Assembly (NCBI GenBank): GCA_963978545.1
Contig: OZ021721.1
Coordinates: 110,519,366 to 110,583,365, forward strand
Source of the DNA: Linyphia triangularis
Taxonomy: Eukaryota > Arthropoda > Arachnida > Araneae > Linyphiidae
Reading direction: 5' to 3'
Length of the DNA: 64,000 nt
Shown here piece by piece: positions 25,590-36,719 of the stretch (positions are counted from its first letter, which is position 1; the number at the start of each line of letters is the position of its first letter). The notes beneath the pieces were generated by a model. The model was not told the DNA's origin and made no database searches. It saw nothing but the letters and a program-made list of their open reading frames with translations. The translations under genes and the position numbers were made by a program.

Positions 25590-26210
25590 TATCCTTATTA
25601 CTAGTTAGGCGGAATAAGGGAGAATCTACTTAATTTTCAAAGAAGATTGTCTTTGGATGTATAAGCATGTAGGGATCTTTTATAGAAATCTATAGCATTA
25701 TTCCGATTCTCAAGAAATTTTGCACACTTGATCTTTGAAACAAGTTGAAGTAAGATTTTTTTTTTTTTTTTTTTTTTTAAAAAACCCTATTCCTCCGATT
25801 CATCTCTTAAAGTGGTATGATAATAACTACAGATAATAATTTTATTTGAAACAGGATTTTTTATATAGGTATATTGATTAATTCGGATTATCAAGGAACA
25901 TAATTTTATTTTGATGTTTTGAAGGTAAGGTGGTGAAATCGAGGATGGGGGTGAAAGAGGGCATGATAATAATTTGAAATGTACTTATTCAACTTTAACC
26001 AGGCTTTTCCCAATAGGTATCTTGACTACAGATTATCGTGAACAGAATTTTATTCTAATGTTTTGTTGCTAAAGGGGCAAAATTGAGCAGAAGGGGTTAA
26101 GGAGGCATGCTCATAACTTTCAATTGAATGAACCAGATTTAACCAGGTTGTAACAGGCAATGCCTAGACACAGCTATTGGAGCCTGGGCAATGCCAGAAA
26201 CTTCAGCTAG
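25590..26210 (+). mobile_element. Helitron-like 3' terminus with internal ~160-bp repeats
   Basis: The sequence ending at 26210 reads GCCTGGGCAATGCCAGAAAC followed by TTCAGCTAG and then T. A short imperfect hairpin of CCTGGGC/GCCAG close to a CTAG end before T is characteristic of Helitron 3' ends. Upstream there are degenerate repeats of about 160 bp, sharing ATTATC-(G/A)-GAAC-A-AATTTTATT and a GGGG-AAA-TTGAG segment. The 5' end was not fixed and no Rep/helicase coding sequence is present, so this would be a non-autonomous fragment. Confidence 0.45.
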
Positions 26211-26214
26211 TACG

Positions 26215-28195
26215 AATATAAGTGGTGTTGTGTTGTTCCACCACAGTGTTTTTTCAGTTGACATTTTTCTGAACACCACACAACCACTCAGGAGTTTCTC
26301 ATTGGTGAAAATTATTGAAGGAAAAATTCATTTATCTTGTTTTGATTGATGTAAACAAGTGATTTTTATACTTTTAAGCAGCACTGTTAAAATAGTGTAC
26401 TTAAAAATAAGTAAAATGTACCAATTTTTTTTTTTCAAAACAAAGTGTATGCTTATCAAAGCTCTAAAACCATCTATTTCAATTTGAGTAAACCCCACCC
26501 ACTCGCATTTTAAAATTAAATTAATATATGGATATGCAAGTCAGTTTTGAACCACATGCCTTCAAATCATTAATTTGTCATTTTAATGCCTACATCAGTT
26601 GAAGCTTGCTTATTTTCTACTTGAATGTTTTAAGAAAATTGCATTTAACATGAAAAAAGTAGGTGAATGTTTTCATTTATTTTTGTCTGTAGTATGAGTG
26701 ATATTTAAATAAACCAGATATGGTAGTTTGAATGCAAACTTAAAGCTATAAATTGTAATTTCAAAGCAAATAAAAATTTCCTAAAATATTGAGAAAGAGT
26801 TTGATCGTAGAAACTTCTCTATAGTCTGCACACTTGTATACATATTCCCCCTAATACTTTCATTAACCACATCTTATTAGTGGGCATAACAAGTGTTACA
26901 ATTGAAAGTTTTTCATGTCAGACCATAATCATTGGATGGTTTTCTTTCCATGCTCAGTTGTCATTTTCAGAGATTACAACTTTTAAACCAATCCAATTGG
27001 TCATTTATGCATTCTCGAGTAGCTAGTTAATAAATAAGATAATTTTAGCGGTTTTACAATGCAAAAATACATAAAAGTAAAAGTTTATCAAATACATCAG
27101 AATGCTTTTTTAAATAAGAAGTTACTTGGAAAGCTAGTAGAAAATTAATAAGCGATTTCAAGAAGAAAACTAACAAAACATATGTCATGAAGAAATATTT
27201 TGCAACACTTGTATGAAGTTAAAGTACATTTTCACCACATAAATTATAAACCTTATGCAAATTTTTCTTATATTGTTTTGTTTAAAGATAACAATAAAAA
27301 AAAATTAATAAACTTGCCAGTTGAAGTAGTATTCAATTGCAAACAAAATTTCCGTTTCTTTATTAGGGATGAGAAGTAATGATCTACAAAAAAAATGGGA
27401 AACATTTTATTATGTCACATTTATGTAAAAATAAAATTTTAAAAATATGTTAAATAGAAGTGGACATTATACATTTCAAAATGCAAGTCTATCATTAATA
27501 CTTTATTTGATTCTAAACTTTGCTCCTTTTTCAAGTCTGACCGTTGGCAGTGTTTGAAAGTTTGCTTCAATCTCTTTTTCTGTGTAAAAGAGTTCTAAAA
27601 TAGTGTTTGACAAAATGATTTATACACAATTATGCTGTTTGTTGAAGAAAAAAAAATTCACATTGAGTACAGTATTTTCCAATTCTTTTGTTTGAACAAA
27701 GTATTTTTAAGTATTAAATAGGTTACTTTTCAAACAATAAGTATAGCTCCATTTCTTTTCTTTTGGACAACATCAATAATAAATAAATTATTAAAACATT
27801 AAGTCCAATTCAATATCATTGGATAGAGGGAATATTATACAATCACATATTTTCCAATTTTCATGATAGCCAAATTAGATGAGGGCCAAAAAATTTGAAA
27901 CAGGGTCAGATAAAATGGGTATACAATGTATGGAGGAAATCAACAGATCCTACAGGAAATTAAAATCAAATAGCAACTCATTTTTTGAATAAGAAATACA
28001 AGAAATGTGCAATCTGCAAAAGCGATAATTCTAGAAAGGAAAATTTCAGTATCTCAAGGAAGAGAGAGACCGAGAAGGGATGAGGTGGGTTTCGACTTCA
28101 TTGCCTATTGGATTTGTGGATACTGAACCTGAAGAAACACATAGTTTCACATTTTCTTTTACTTAATCTTTTTCGATCTATTTGCATCCTTGGCA
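26215..28195. other. AT-rich DNA, no gene seen
   Basis: No exon-like frames or repeat termini were recognised here. Confidence 0.4.
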
Positions 28196-28199
28196 ATTT

Positions 28200-28640
28200 T
28201 ACAATTAGATTTTTTTCTTAATTCTTCTTTTGATTTGAAGGAATTTTTGGATTTTTCAATGTAAATTAGCAACAAAAAAAATGAATGAAAAGAAACTTTC
28301 CACACTAGGAAAATAAAAGACTGTATGTGTAAAGAAGAAACGTTGGAGCAAAATAATTCTATTGAAATTTAAAGCATAACGATGCAAATAGAAAATCAAT
28401 TCAGAATTCATATTTTGCGAGGGGGAAAAAATAGGGTTTTATTTTTTTTTCCTCATTATTCTTTTTGATTTCAAAATTTTTTGGATTTTTCATTGTAATT
28501 TAGGGAAAAAAAATCTTTAAAATGAAAAGAAGCTTTCTAAGCAAGACATGGAAAGTAAAATTACACACTATATGCAAAGAAGAAATGTTGGAGTAAAATT
28601 ATTCTGCCCATTTCAAATTGAAAACAAATGAAGCAAATAG
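28200..28640. repeat. Diverged direct repeat, ~235-bp unit, two copies
   Basis: The two copies share TTTTGATTT-AA-TTTTTGGATTTTTCA(A/T)TGTAA, then GAAAAGAA-CTTTC, then AAAGAAGAAA(C/T)GTTGGAG and ACAAATGAAGCAAATAG-like blocks. They lie at about 28200-28400 and 28440-28640. No coding potential was seen. Confidence 0.75.
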
Positions 28641-29367
28641 TTCTTAAAAGAGAAATGCTAGCCAAGCATCGATGTTTGCTTTCATTTACCAAACTCATTT
28701 ACTTGAACTAACTGTACATTAGTTTTAATGAAATAACTTTAGTAACTTAAAAAATATATGTATAATCAATAACTTAGAATACGATATATTGTAAACAAAA
28801 ATAAGTTCTAAGAAGATATTGAATTAAACTGTAAATTCTCAAATATCATCTTTAGTTTTTCACTCATAGTGTAATTTAAAGCACGCAGACATGCAAGAAG
28901 TTTGTTGTAATGACATTTGTAAATGCAGGGGAAAAATTATTTTTCTAGAACTCTGATGTTGACAACACTTAAAAATTAAAACACATATATTTTATGTGCC
29001 ATTTAATATATAAAGCTGAACATATGAAATTAAAAAAACTCAAATTTCCTGACCAATTTACATGAAGCAACCATAACAGGTTTTTTCAAATGAGCAATAC
29101 TGATATTATGAGCTAATACTAACATTATGAGCAAAACTGAAAAACTTCTAATTTCAAGTTTCAGTAATAGTATATAAGAAATTTACAGTCAACAAAATAT
29201 GCAACATTTCAACTGCATAATTCTGATTATTATATTAAACAGAAAATACTAAACTACAATAGAAAAAAAAAATTTATAACCAAACTTTAAAAGGTTCATG
29301 GCGCTCTTTCTTGTGATTCTTACAAATTCATCAGCAAGCGGGAGAAGAAATCAGATTTTTGAAGGCA

Positions 29368-29846
29368 CGATAACTATAATGAGAGAAATTGGAAATTTTT
29401 TTAATTTTAAGACTCAGTCACATGGAATTTGAGCATTTAGAAATATATTTTATTTCAAATAAAGTATTTTGAAACTATCCATGCATAAATGAAATGAACT
29501 TTTTTTATTCGTAAAAATTATCAATAAAAGGGAGTAAATAAAAGTCTAATCTGCTTTTTTTGAAATTTAGTATCACAAGTCTGCCTGGTTGTATCAATGA
29601 TTTGAACTATAATGAGAGAAATTAGAAAACTTTTAATTTCAAATCTCAATCATATATACATGAATTGCGAGAATTTAGACATATATATTATTTCAAATGC
29701 AGTATTTTGAAAATATCCATGCATAAAATCATGAAATTAACTTTTTCGATTCATAAACATTACTTAAAAAAAAAGGAGTCAATAAAAGGCTAATCTGCAT
29801 TTTTTAAAATTTAGTCTCATAGGTCTGCCTGGTTGTATCAATGATT
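29368..29846. repeat. Diverged direct repeat, ~240-bp unit, two copies
   Basis: Both copies run from ACTATAATGAGAGAAATT to GTCTGCCTGGTTGTATCAAT. The middle blocks (ATTTCAAAT, AGTATTTTGAAA, ATCCATGCATAAA) are conserved. The first lies at 29368-29600 and the second at 29605-29846. No frame is shared between them, so this is a non-coding tandem duplication. Confidence 0.85.
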
Positions 29847-29849
29847 CCT

Positions 29850-32065
29850 TCTAATGTTAAGAGATTGTATTCATAGCTTGAGAGTTTATTTATAATCCAC
29901 AAAGGCACAATTTAGATTAACTCCTCTGCTACTCTTTGCACTACCAAAACCATATAAAAAATAAATTTTAATACATATTACAGATAGCAGAAGACTTTGT
30001 TCAAGCAGTGGCAAAAAATATTTTTAAAGCATATGTATACTTTTTATTTTATTTTTAGTATTTAATTTCTTCTAAATGGTTTGTAGCAATCAGCTACTGT
30101 CTATGAATAAAACTAGATTTTCCATTCTTAAACATTTGTCTATTTTCAAGTACAACAGTGTTGGATAGGTTATAATCTACCCACTTTTTGTCCACTTTGT
30201 TTCCAAAGAGAAATATTAATTATAGTATTATAAATATTAAAGTAAAAATTTAACACTTGAAGCAACAAATATTTTATAGTTGGAATTTTCCAAAGGATGT
30301 CTTTGAAATCAAGGATTACTTTTGGATCACATCAAAATTCAAATTTAAATATCAGTATTCTAATATAATAATAATTCATTAAATCATATAGATTAATTGA
30401 AAGTCATTCTATAAATAACAAGGAGTATGTTTAAATAAAAAATGCAGTGCAAATTTTACTTTTTCTTTTAAATATATTTTTAACTTCATCCACCTCTCTC
30501 AATTTCCATTCAAACCTACTCACATGGCTTTCTCTGTCTTTGAATTTGCTCTTCATGAGCAAAATAAAATAAAATCTAACAATCTGCATCAATAAGAAAA
30601 TTCTAAGAATATGTAGGACGTTATCAGCATAGTCATATGCTTGTTCTCCTGTGAATCTGTACACAATGATAGTATTAAAAAACCAGACATTTTCCTTCCT
30701 TAGTGAAAAAGGTTATAGGTTAAAATAAGAATAATAGAATCTAAATTATTTATTTTAAAGAATGAACACCAAGGAGACAATACCCCCTTTGTAACTCTTC
30801 TTCATAGAACCCATGTGCCAGAAATTGTTTTGGTTTTGGACAAAACGTTTCATCTTCTACCATTCCAAGTCAAAAATGATGCTACTGGTCATATAAGTTA
30901 TTTAGCCTTAGTTTTTAGAAAATTGCTTGAAAAGTTTTTTAATCAAACTTCTATTACATATATGTATTAGAATATTCCTTAGCAGTGGTACACCGCACAG
31001 ACAGACACAGGTATAACAGCAAACATCATTTATTATGAACATAGAAAAGACAAAGAATTTAAGTTAAAAGTTGTTAGGAGAGAAAAACATTACATCCGTT
31101 AAGATGCGAGCTTACAAACAATCTGAATATGACATGCACAGAAGGGGTTACAAAAAGAGTTCCGCTAGAGGTTGCTACTGCCAAGCAGGACAGTTGATTT
31201 ACTATGAAGGAAGTGGGTGGATATTGATCATATGTGATTATCCCAACAATATGTTATCCAACAAAAAAAAAATTCTAACATCATTCATCTTTTCACTATC
31301 AGATCATTAACTAAGTTTTATTGTTGATAATTTGTTTACTTTTAAACACTGATTTTAAAAAAAAAGAGCAGATGCATTATAGGGACAAGTAACTTAAATT
31401 TGCCCCCTATCCTACCAAAAAATATCTTATATGCAACCTAATATGCAAAACATTTATAAAAAGTACCCTAAAAATTGAAGCAAAACTTTTGCCACAAACG
31501 CAAAATGTTTAGAGAAAAAAAAGGATGATTCACTAGCTCCTCATAACTCAAAATCCACAATTATGGAGAGAAATCAGTGATGTTCTCAGCAGGTGGAAAG
31601 TGTTTGTGTTTACTGAAACCTTGTAGAAAGAGCTGGAGCAACCATGTGTCATTTTCATAGTAACAGGTTTTTGGCAATGTTTTTCAACCCTATCGGAGGG
31701 CAAGTTCTACAAATCCTAAAGCAGGTTGTAGTTTCTAAACGATTTTTTCTACGCACAATGAATATTTATACATTTAGACTTTAAAATACAATGAGTTCGC
31801 CTTAGTTTCTAACTCTTAACATTTTATCACAGAGCAAAATTTTGGCATTTGAACACTTATTTTAGGTTATAAGCTGTAAAATACTTAAGCAATTTTGCAG
31901 TTCTTCCAGGTAAAACATCGATTGCTTATTTTCGGAATATATCCACCAAGATCCGTGCTAGATGATGGGGAAGTCATAGGGAAAAGGTCCCGGAAAGGGA
32001 ATGCAACTGTCATATTCATGATACCACCAATCCACATCTTACAATCTTCTGTTGAATAGTATTAT
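29850..32065. other. AT-rich DNA, no gene seen
   Basis: No supported feature was found. The 79-codon frame at 31071-31310 has no recognisable domain and no convincing splice context. Confidence 0.4.
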
Positions 32066-32070
32066 AACAT

Positions 32071-32168
32071 TTGGATTATATTAAGGAAATTGGATTATAT
32101 TAAAGAAATTAGATAAAGAAATTGGATTATATTAAAGAAATTGGATTATATTAAAGAAATTGGATTGG
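32071..32168 (-). repeat. LINE 3' tail, ~19-bp tandem repeat
   Basis: About five units of TTGGATTATATTAAAGAAA, some shortened, lie exactly where the LINE's 3' end is expected. Short tandem repeats rather than poly(A) are usual at the 3' ends of I-group LINEs. Confidence 0.7.
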
Positions 32169-32665
32169 ATAGTATTAGGAAAGAAACACGTATCTTGGAA
32201 AAATCCAAACAAAATTTGTCAACTTTCTGGTTGTTAGCTATAACACTTCCTCAAAAGTATCAGATATATTCTAATGACGTTAGACACCAAATGAATGGAA
32301 ATTACGTCATATTTAAAATATCCTATACTTCAAATAAACCAAACTTGATTCTAGTAGAGTTGATTTAAAACTGGAATATTGAGATAAAGCTAACAGTCTA
32401 GCAATGGAGTCTGATTCTCACCTCCGATTGAATCGGGAAAAAAATCGTGACCGGCTCTCTCGGAATCGGGTCATTTCTCGTTCAGTAGATAAGGAGTGAT
32501 TCTGACCACAGTTTTTCCCGAAATCGAAGAATGACGCACTTCCTCCCCTGAAAACTGCGCGGTTAGGAATGCGCAGTAGAGTTTTCAGAACAATGTGCTG
32601 TTTTGACTTCTATTCAATGTTTATACTTTTTTGTGGAACTCGTCCTCTCCTCGTGGTGCTGCAAG

Positions 32666-32915
32666 AAATGGCTTCCAAGAAAGTTGTTGTCAAGAAAACT
32701 TCGTTTTTAGTCAGTACGAAACGATGTTGACTTTCATGGAACAGGACCCAAAGCTGCTGAGTGGGAAAATTGACGTTCAATTTCCTAAACACGTGAAACA
32801 AGCCAGATGGGCAGAATTGTCCGAGTTGCCAAATTTTGGATGGATCAGGACCCATGAAAAAAGTAAAAGCTTGGGTAAAAGTAAGCCTTTTATTGTGCAT
32901 TTTAACTCTTTGTGA
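32666..32915 (+). pseudogene. Harbinger Myb/SANT-like accessory protein, frameshifted
   Basis: An ATG at 32666 opens MASKKVVVKKT. The reading then moves one frame into FSQYETMLTFMEQDPKLLSG, FPKHVKQARWAELSELPNFG and WIRTHEKSKSLGK. This matches the Myb/SANT-like domain in which a charged helix with a (L/M)-FME-P-L-GK pattern is followed by a W-EL segment. Harbinger elements carry such a protein as the partner that brings transposase to the termini and into the nucleus. The frameshift near residue 11 and the lack of the third helix and C-terminal part make it non-functional. The family assignment is by eye; its place inside Harbinger termini supports it. Confidence 0.6.
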
Positions 32916-33137
32916 TGAACATAATGTTTTGTTTATGATTTAGAACATAGTGATAAAAATTATTGGTAAGTAGCAGGCACGCAACAGGAGATAAATATAT
33001 GCAACAGTTTTAATAAGAATATTGATAAGAATCACAACATGCAAATACTAATTTGCAAACAGTTGGCTGCCGTCTGAATTAAATGAATCACGTTCTTACC
33101 TGGTACCACCAAAACTATTTAGTAGTCAAAGGAAAAA

Positions 33138-33506
33138 TCAGGTTTTTTTCGTAAATGTAGTGAACATATAAGAATTTATCATGATTACTTTTTCCTTCCT
33201 GTATTGGCTCCGTAGTTTTATGTAAAACTTAGGAGAAATAAGTCTTAATAACAGAAAAAATAAAGTAGTTACCTTTTGTTCAGGGCTCATATTTCTTTTT
33301 TTCCGGAACTGTGTGGCAAGTACACTTCTAATTTTGTCGATTACCAGCCATGCTGCAGGTTTCGAAAGCCGAAAAATTTCAATAAAATTAATATCGTGAA
33401 AGTCAAAGGGATTTGTTTTATCTCTAAATTCTCTTTGTCTTCTCAATTCCCTGTTCACTAAATACTGGGTAAAATTCATAAAAACTAATGTTCTTGGAGG
33501 ATCCAT
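33138..33506 (-). pseudogene. N-terminal exon of Harbinger transposase, truncated
   Basis: The frame starts at ATG 33506 with MDPPRTLVFMNFTQYLVNRE. It reaches FRLSKPAAWLVIDKIRSVL and FRKKRNMSPEQK, the pattern of the helical N-terminal region of HARBI1-type transposases. Immediately after EQK the DNA reads GGTAACTA, a plausible donor, so residues beyond may be intron read-through. The DDE catalytic exon is not found between here and the Myb-like gene. The element is therefore an internal deletion derivative. The gene faces the Myb-like gene tail to tail, as in many Harbingers. A piggyBac copy begins 20 bp upstream of its ATG. Confidence 0.6.
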
Positions 33507-33839
33507 TTTGATGTTTGTTGTTTTAACCCCTTAACCGCCAAAACTCGAAATCCTTAAAAAACATGGTCAGTATTTATAACATTTGGGATTTTAGTATCAT
33601 ATATAACATATTTAAAGAAAAAGTTTGAATATTTTACTTATCTTTAGAGAAAATGACTGTTGTGTTGGCGCAACGTCAGCGTAAAACCGAGTCAATATCG
33701 GCGGTTTTCAAGAATTTCATATTCCGTTAATGTTGAATATTTAACGACTGTAATTAACCGTTTTGCGATATTTTAAAGCTTCTTTTCAAAAATATAAACT
33801 TTTCGTACTATGTAAGTACATACATTTATATAATATGAC

Positions 33840-34820
33840 TTATTTTATATGAAAATATTGACTACATTCTTGATGTAAAGCCACTTCACAACCATTACAG
33901 CGATACATAATTTGACTGTGACAATGTTTACTGCGAAGTCTTTTATTGTACATCATGTGATGCAAGGGTCCAAGTTTTATAACCGAATCATACAGGTTTT
34001 CCTTTTAGGAACATTTTTGCAGAATGTTTTCCTCTATAAGGAATCATTTGTTCGTCTATACTTAGGTCGTGTGCAAATATTTGGAACTATTAAAATTTCT
34101 TATTAAACAAATTTCACTCTTATACTCTCACTTTGTACAATTTGTCATTTTTGTCAAAATTGGTATCTGCCATATGCAAATTTTGTTTTATATTCCTGTT
34201 CTGAATACGTGACAATGACTCACTAACAAACTGGACCGATACATCTTTATCTAATGACCAATACATTACTTTTTGTGGCAATGTATGGTATCTAGTAAGA
34301 AGAAGCAAACCAATAAACCTTTTTAGGTAACTCTCAGAAGCAAAAAAGTCAGTCCGATTATTTTGCTGAGAATATATATTAGTTTGATTAATGAGCAATG
34401 CATAAATTTCAGAGTCAAAAAACTTAATGAAAATTTCCTCACAACTTAAATTTTCTAATTCTCTTTTCAGTTTTTCAACTTGGTGACGTTTCTTCATTTT
34501 TTTGGTATCGATGTATAAACAGGATCTATTTTCTTCCATTTCAAAGGCTCAATTTTTTTTCTTTGTATTTGTATTATCCATATTATGTTGGTCCTTATTT
34601 TTCCTCTTTTAATGTAATTCAACCTCACCAGAAATGTCATTTGGTAAAACGTTCGAGTCACTTATTACTGTATTGTCCCCTTCTTCCTTGTTAGTTACTT
34701 TGCCAAATTCTGGTGAAATAATAACAATGTCCGTTTCATTGTCATCTCAATCAATGGTGTAAAATGTATTCAGAGCTTCACTAAGCGTAAGGTAGTGCTT
34801 TCGAGATATTTCAAATCAAA
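33840..34820 (-). pseudogene. piggyBac transposase, decayed and internally deleted
   Basis: Pieces occur in the expected order on the minus strand. An N-terminal segment (HYLTLSEALNTFYTI) is followed by an acidic linker. The DDE domain start is FDSEIYALLINQTNIY, SYLKRFIGLLLLTRYHTLPQ, VSESLSRIQNRNIKQNLHMA and DKNDKLYKVR. After a break come the block around a conserved aspartate (LSIDEQMIPYRGKHSAKMFL, GKPV-FGYKTWTLAS) and the Cys-rich C-terminus MYRCNGCEVALHQECSQYF. It ends at TAA (33840-33842). The long DDE stretch between TLAS and the Cys-rich end is deleted, and stops interrupt the N-terminal part. The enzyme normally excises precisely and re-inserts at TTAA; this copy cannot. Confidence 0.85.
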
Positions 34821-35145
34821 ATGAAGCAGTTGTAATAACAGGCGGTGAGAAAAAGTTCAGAAAATTTTGACCCTCTTTTCCGCTGACGATGCGCAAGCTC
34901 AACACTAGTATTTCCAACATTGTAGCTCGAAGATGAATTCATCAAAACATTTTTTATTTGCGTGTGACCTTCAAGTGAACTATGGAGATATGAAATGTTA
35001 TGCCTAATACAAATTATTTCCCTTTCTTTTATTTTTCGGAATCGATTTTGCAATGTCAGTCTAACTTAGTGAATTTCGGAAAAGTTTAAGTTATTACTAC
35101 GAGAAAACAATCAGGTTTAGAATAATTTTTATTGTTCGAAATTAA

Positions 35146-35349
35146 CCCTTTGCACTCCAGTGGAGCTTCTCAGGAGCCACACAATTGGATGCCAAACCAC
35201 GAGAGGACCATTAGGTGTGATGCGGAAATTCGATACAAGGCCAATGACTGTGTTTAGTTTCTATGAAGCAAATCCATAAACACCAGCCGAACCTAAAATG
35301 TCTCGAGTTGCTGATTCCTCCGCGCGAAAAAGGCATGGAGTGCAAAGGG
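35146..35349. mobile_element. piggyBac-type MITE nested in the piggyBac element
   Basis: Perfect 14-bp inverted ends, CCCTTTGCACTCCA and TGGAGTGCAAAGGG, are bounded by intact TTAA on both sides (35142-35145 and 35350-35353). The 204-bp interior is non-coding. Ends and TSD are undamaged, whereas the host piggyBac ends are eroded, so this is the youngest insertion of the stack. It must be mobilised by a piggyBac transposase with CCCTTTG ends, different from its host's CCCCTTAACC. Confidence 0.9.
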
Positions 35350-35889
35350 TTAAAGTGTGTAACCTTACCAATGAACATAAACCTCCAAATATTAGTTTAA
35401 AATTGATTAAATATGTTTTATAGTTATGTTTTCTAAGCTTTGAGTGAACGCAACGCCAGCGGTTAATGGGTTGAAACAGCAGCAACAATAAACACTTCAA
35501 CATACAACTAGAACAACCAATCAGAATAAACTTCGCCGAGATCTCGATAATCGTCATGGTATCCCAAGAACTCCAGAACAATCGAGACGCATTCCGAGAG
35601 ATTGGACATCTCGTTAAACGAGATTTTGACGTGAGAATCGCAAATAATCGGAAAGTCACGTGACACCCCCCCCCCCCCCCCTTCTGATTGCCATTCCGAT
35701 TCAAGAGTAGGTGAGAATCAGGCCCATGATCTCACACTTACCAAGCGCTCAACCAAACTTGGTTCTAAGAGCCTGGATGATGAGTGCGTTTCAAACCAGT
35801 GGCGACCCGTGGTCGAAAACGTTAGTGCAGCCAAAGTAAGTCGAAGAAGCCCACTACTCGTTGAATTCCGTCGAAAGATTGGATTTAAT

Positions 35890-36285
35890 TTAGCGTTTAA
35901 CATCTTGGAAGTCTACAATGGGGATGACTGGCAGAGAGGGATTAGAAGTTGCCTGAACTGCTAACCTGTCTGCCATTTCGTTAAGGGGGATACCAGAATG
36001 GGCATTGCACCTTACGAGAATAGCGGGTGACGCCACAGAGAGACGATGTAAGAGATTGATTGTTTCAGAAATGAGGGAACCTCTTTTTGCAAGACCAATT
36101 CTAACCGCTTCCACTACCTCCTTGTTATCGATGAGGATAACAACTGTACCATCCTTCAAGAGAAATTTAGCAAGATAAAACAGAGCTGCTGTCTCTGCCG
36201 TAAAGATAGAAGAAAGAGCGGGACAGACGATTCCGAATTGGAGATTCCGAAACCCACTCCACCATATCTGTAGCCCAAAATGCAT
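35890..36285 (-). pseudogene. LINE ORF2: RNase H domain
   Basis: The translation holds IFTAETAALFYLAKFLLKDG, VVILIDNKEVVEAV and RCNAHSGIPLNEMADRLA. These correspond to three RNase H landmarks: the glutamate in (T/S)AE, the aspartate in the D(S/N) strand and the HSGI-NE-AD helix. The first catalytic aspartate block upstream is not clear in this frame. RNase H removes the RNA strand during target-primed reverse transcription and marks I-group LINEs. A short ORF2 extension continues in another frame to 35729, where the Harbinger starts. Confidence 0.8.
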
Positions 36286-36498
36286 ACTGTGAAGCGTTCC
36301 CGAAGAGAAAGATAAGAAGCCGAGACAAGCTGGGGGAATTAGACCTGCTGCTTGGAAAAAGGTCTGTGAGTCACTGAAGTTGATGAGAGATGGAAGGATG
36401 AGGGATAAGACTGGCGAACCACGTTGAGTTTCAGGGAAAAGGCCTTAGTCGTGTCCGTAACCACAGAATAAATATGGAGTTTGTAGAGACAAGTTTCA

Positions 36499-36696
36499 GC
36501 TCACCCGGAGAAAGCATTGAAATGGCAACTTCACAAAATTCCTTCTGCACCAAAATTATTTGATACCCCCCCCCCCTTTTTTTTTTACTTCAACCTGTTC
36601 CAGAGAGGTGGTTCTCTCACATATGTACGCGGAGGCAGGTGCTAGTTCAGAGAGTCCTTCCTTTCCACTCCCAGCCGGGAGTTCAAACAACCAACC
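36499..36696 (+). mobile_element. CAACC-tailed SINE inserted in the LINE RT region
   Basis: A 198-bp insertion is flanked by a perfect 12-bp target duplication, AGACAAGTTTCA, at 36487-36498 and 36697-36708. It ends ACAACCAACC like the other SINEs here and has an internal C/T tract (36565-36588). The A and B boxes are not clear, so this may be a different or 5'-modified SINE. Its orientation (+) is opposite to the LINE. Confidence 0.75.
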
Positions 36697-36719
36697 AGAC
36701 AAGTTTCAAGAAAGATCGA

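Larger units (their letters stand above)
33527..35470 (-). mobile_element. piggyBac transposon nested in the Harbinger
   Basis: The left side is TTAA (33523-33526) followed by CCCCTTAACCGCC. The right side, read in reverse, is TCAA followed by CCCATTAACCGCT. The inverted ends match at 11 of 13 positions, and the second TTAA copy carries one substitution (TTGA at 35471-35474). The interior holds a decayed minus-strand piggyBac transposase. A further 204-bp MITE has landed near the right end. TTAA duplication and CCC-starting ends are diagnostic for this superfamily. Confidence 0.85.
32407..35725. mobile_element. Harbinger (PIF-like) transposon inserted in the LINE
   Basis: The inverted ends are GAGTCTGATTCTCACCT at 32407 and, on the reverse strand at 35725, GGGCCTGATTCTCACCT. 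Both continue after a five-base mismatch block into TGAATCGG. The flanks carry a 3-bp duplication, ATG (32404-32406 and 35726-35728), the duplication length of PIF/Harbinger. The element contains the two genes typical of the group, a Myb/SANT-like DNA-binding protein and a transposase, both damaged and convergent. Removing it rejoins LINE ORF2 to a short tail ending in TAG. It was itself interrupted by a piggyBac element. Confidence 0.85.

Noticed and set aside
35261..35704. 147-codon minus-strand frame
   Set aside because: It runs through the piggyBac right end, a MITE terminus and a poly-C tract, so it is a composite of unrelated transposon ends.
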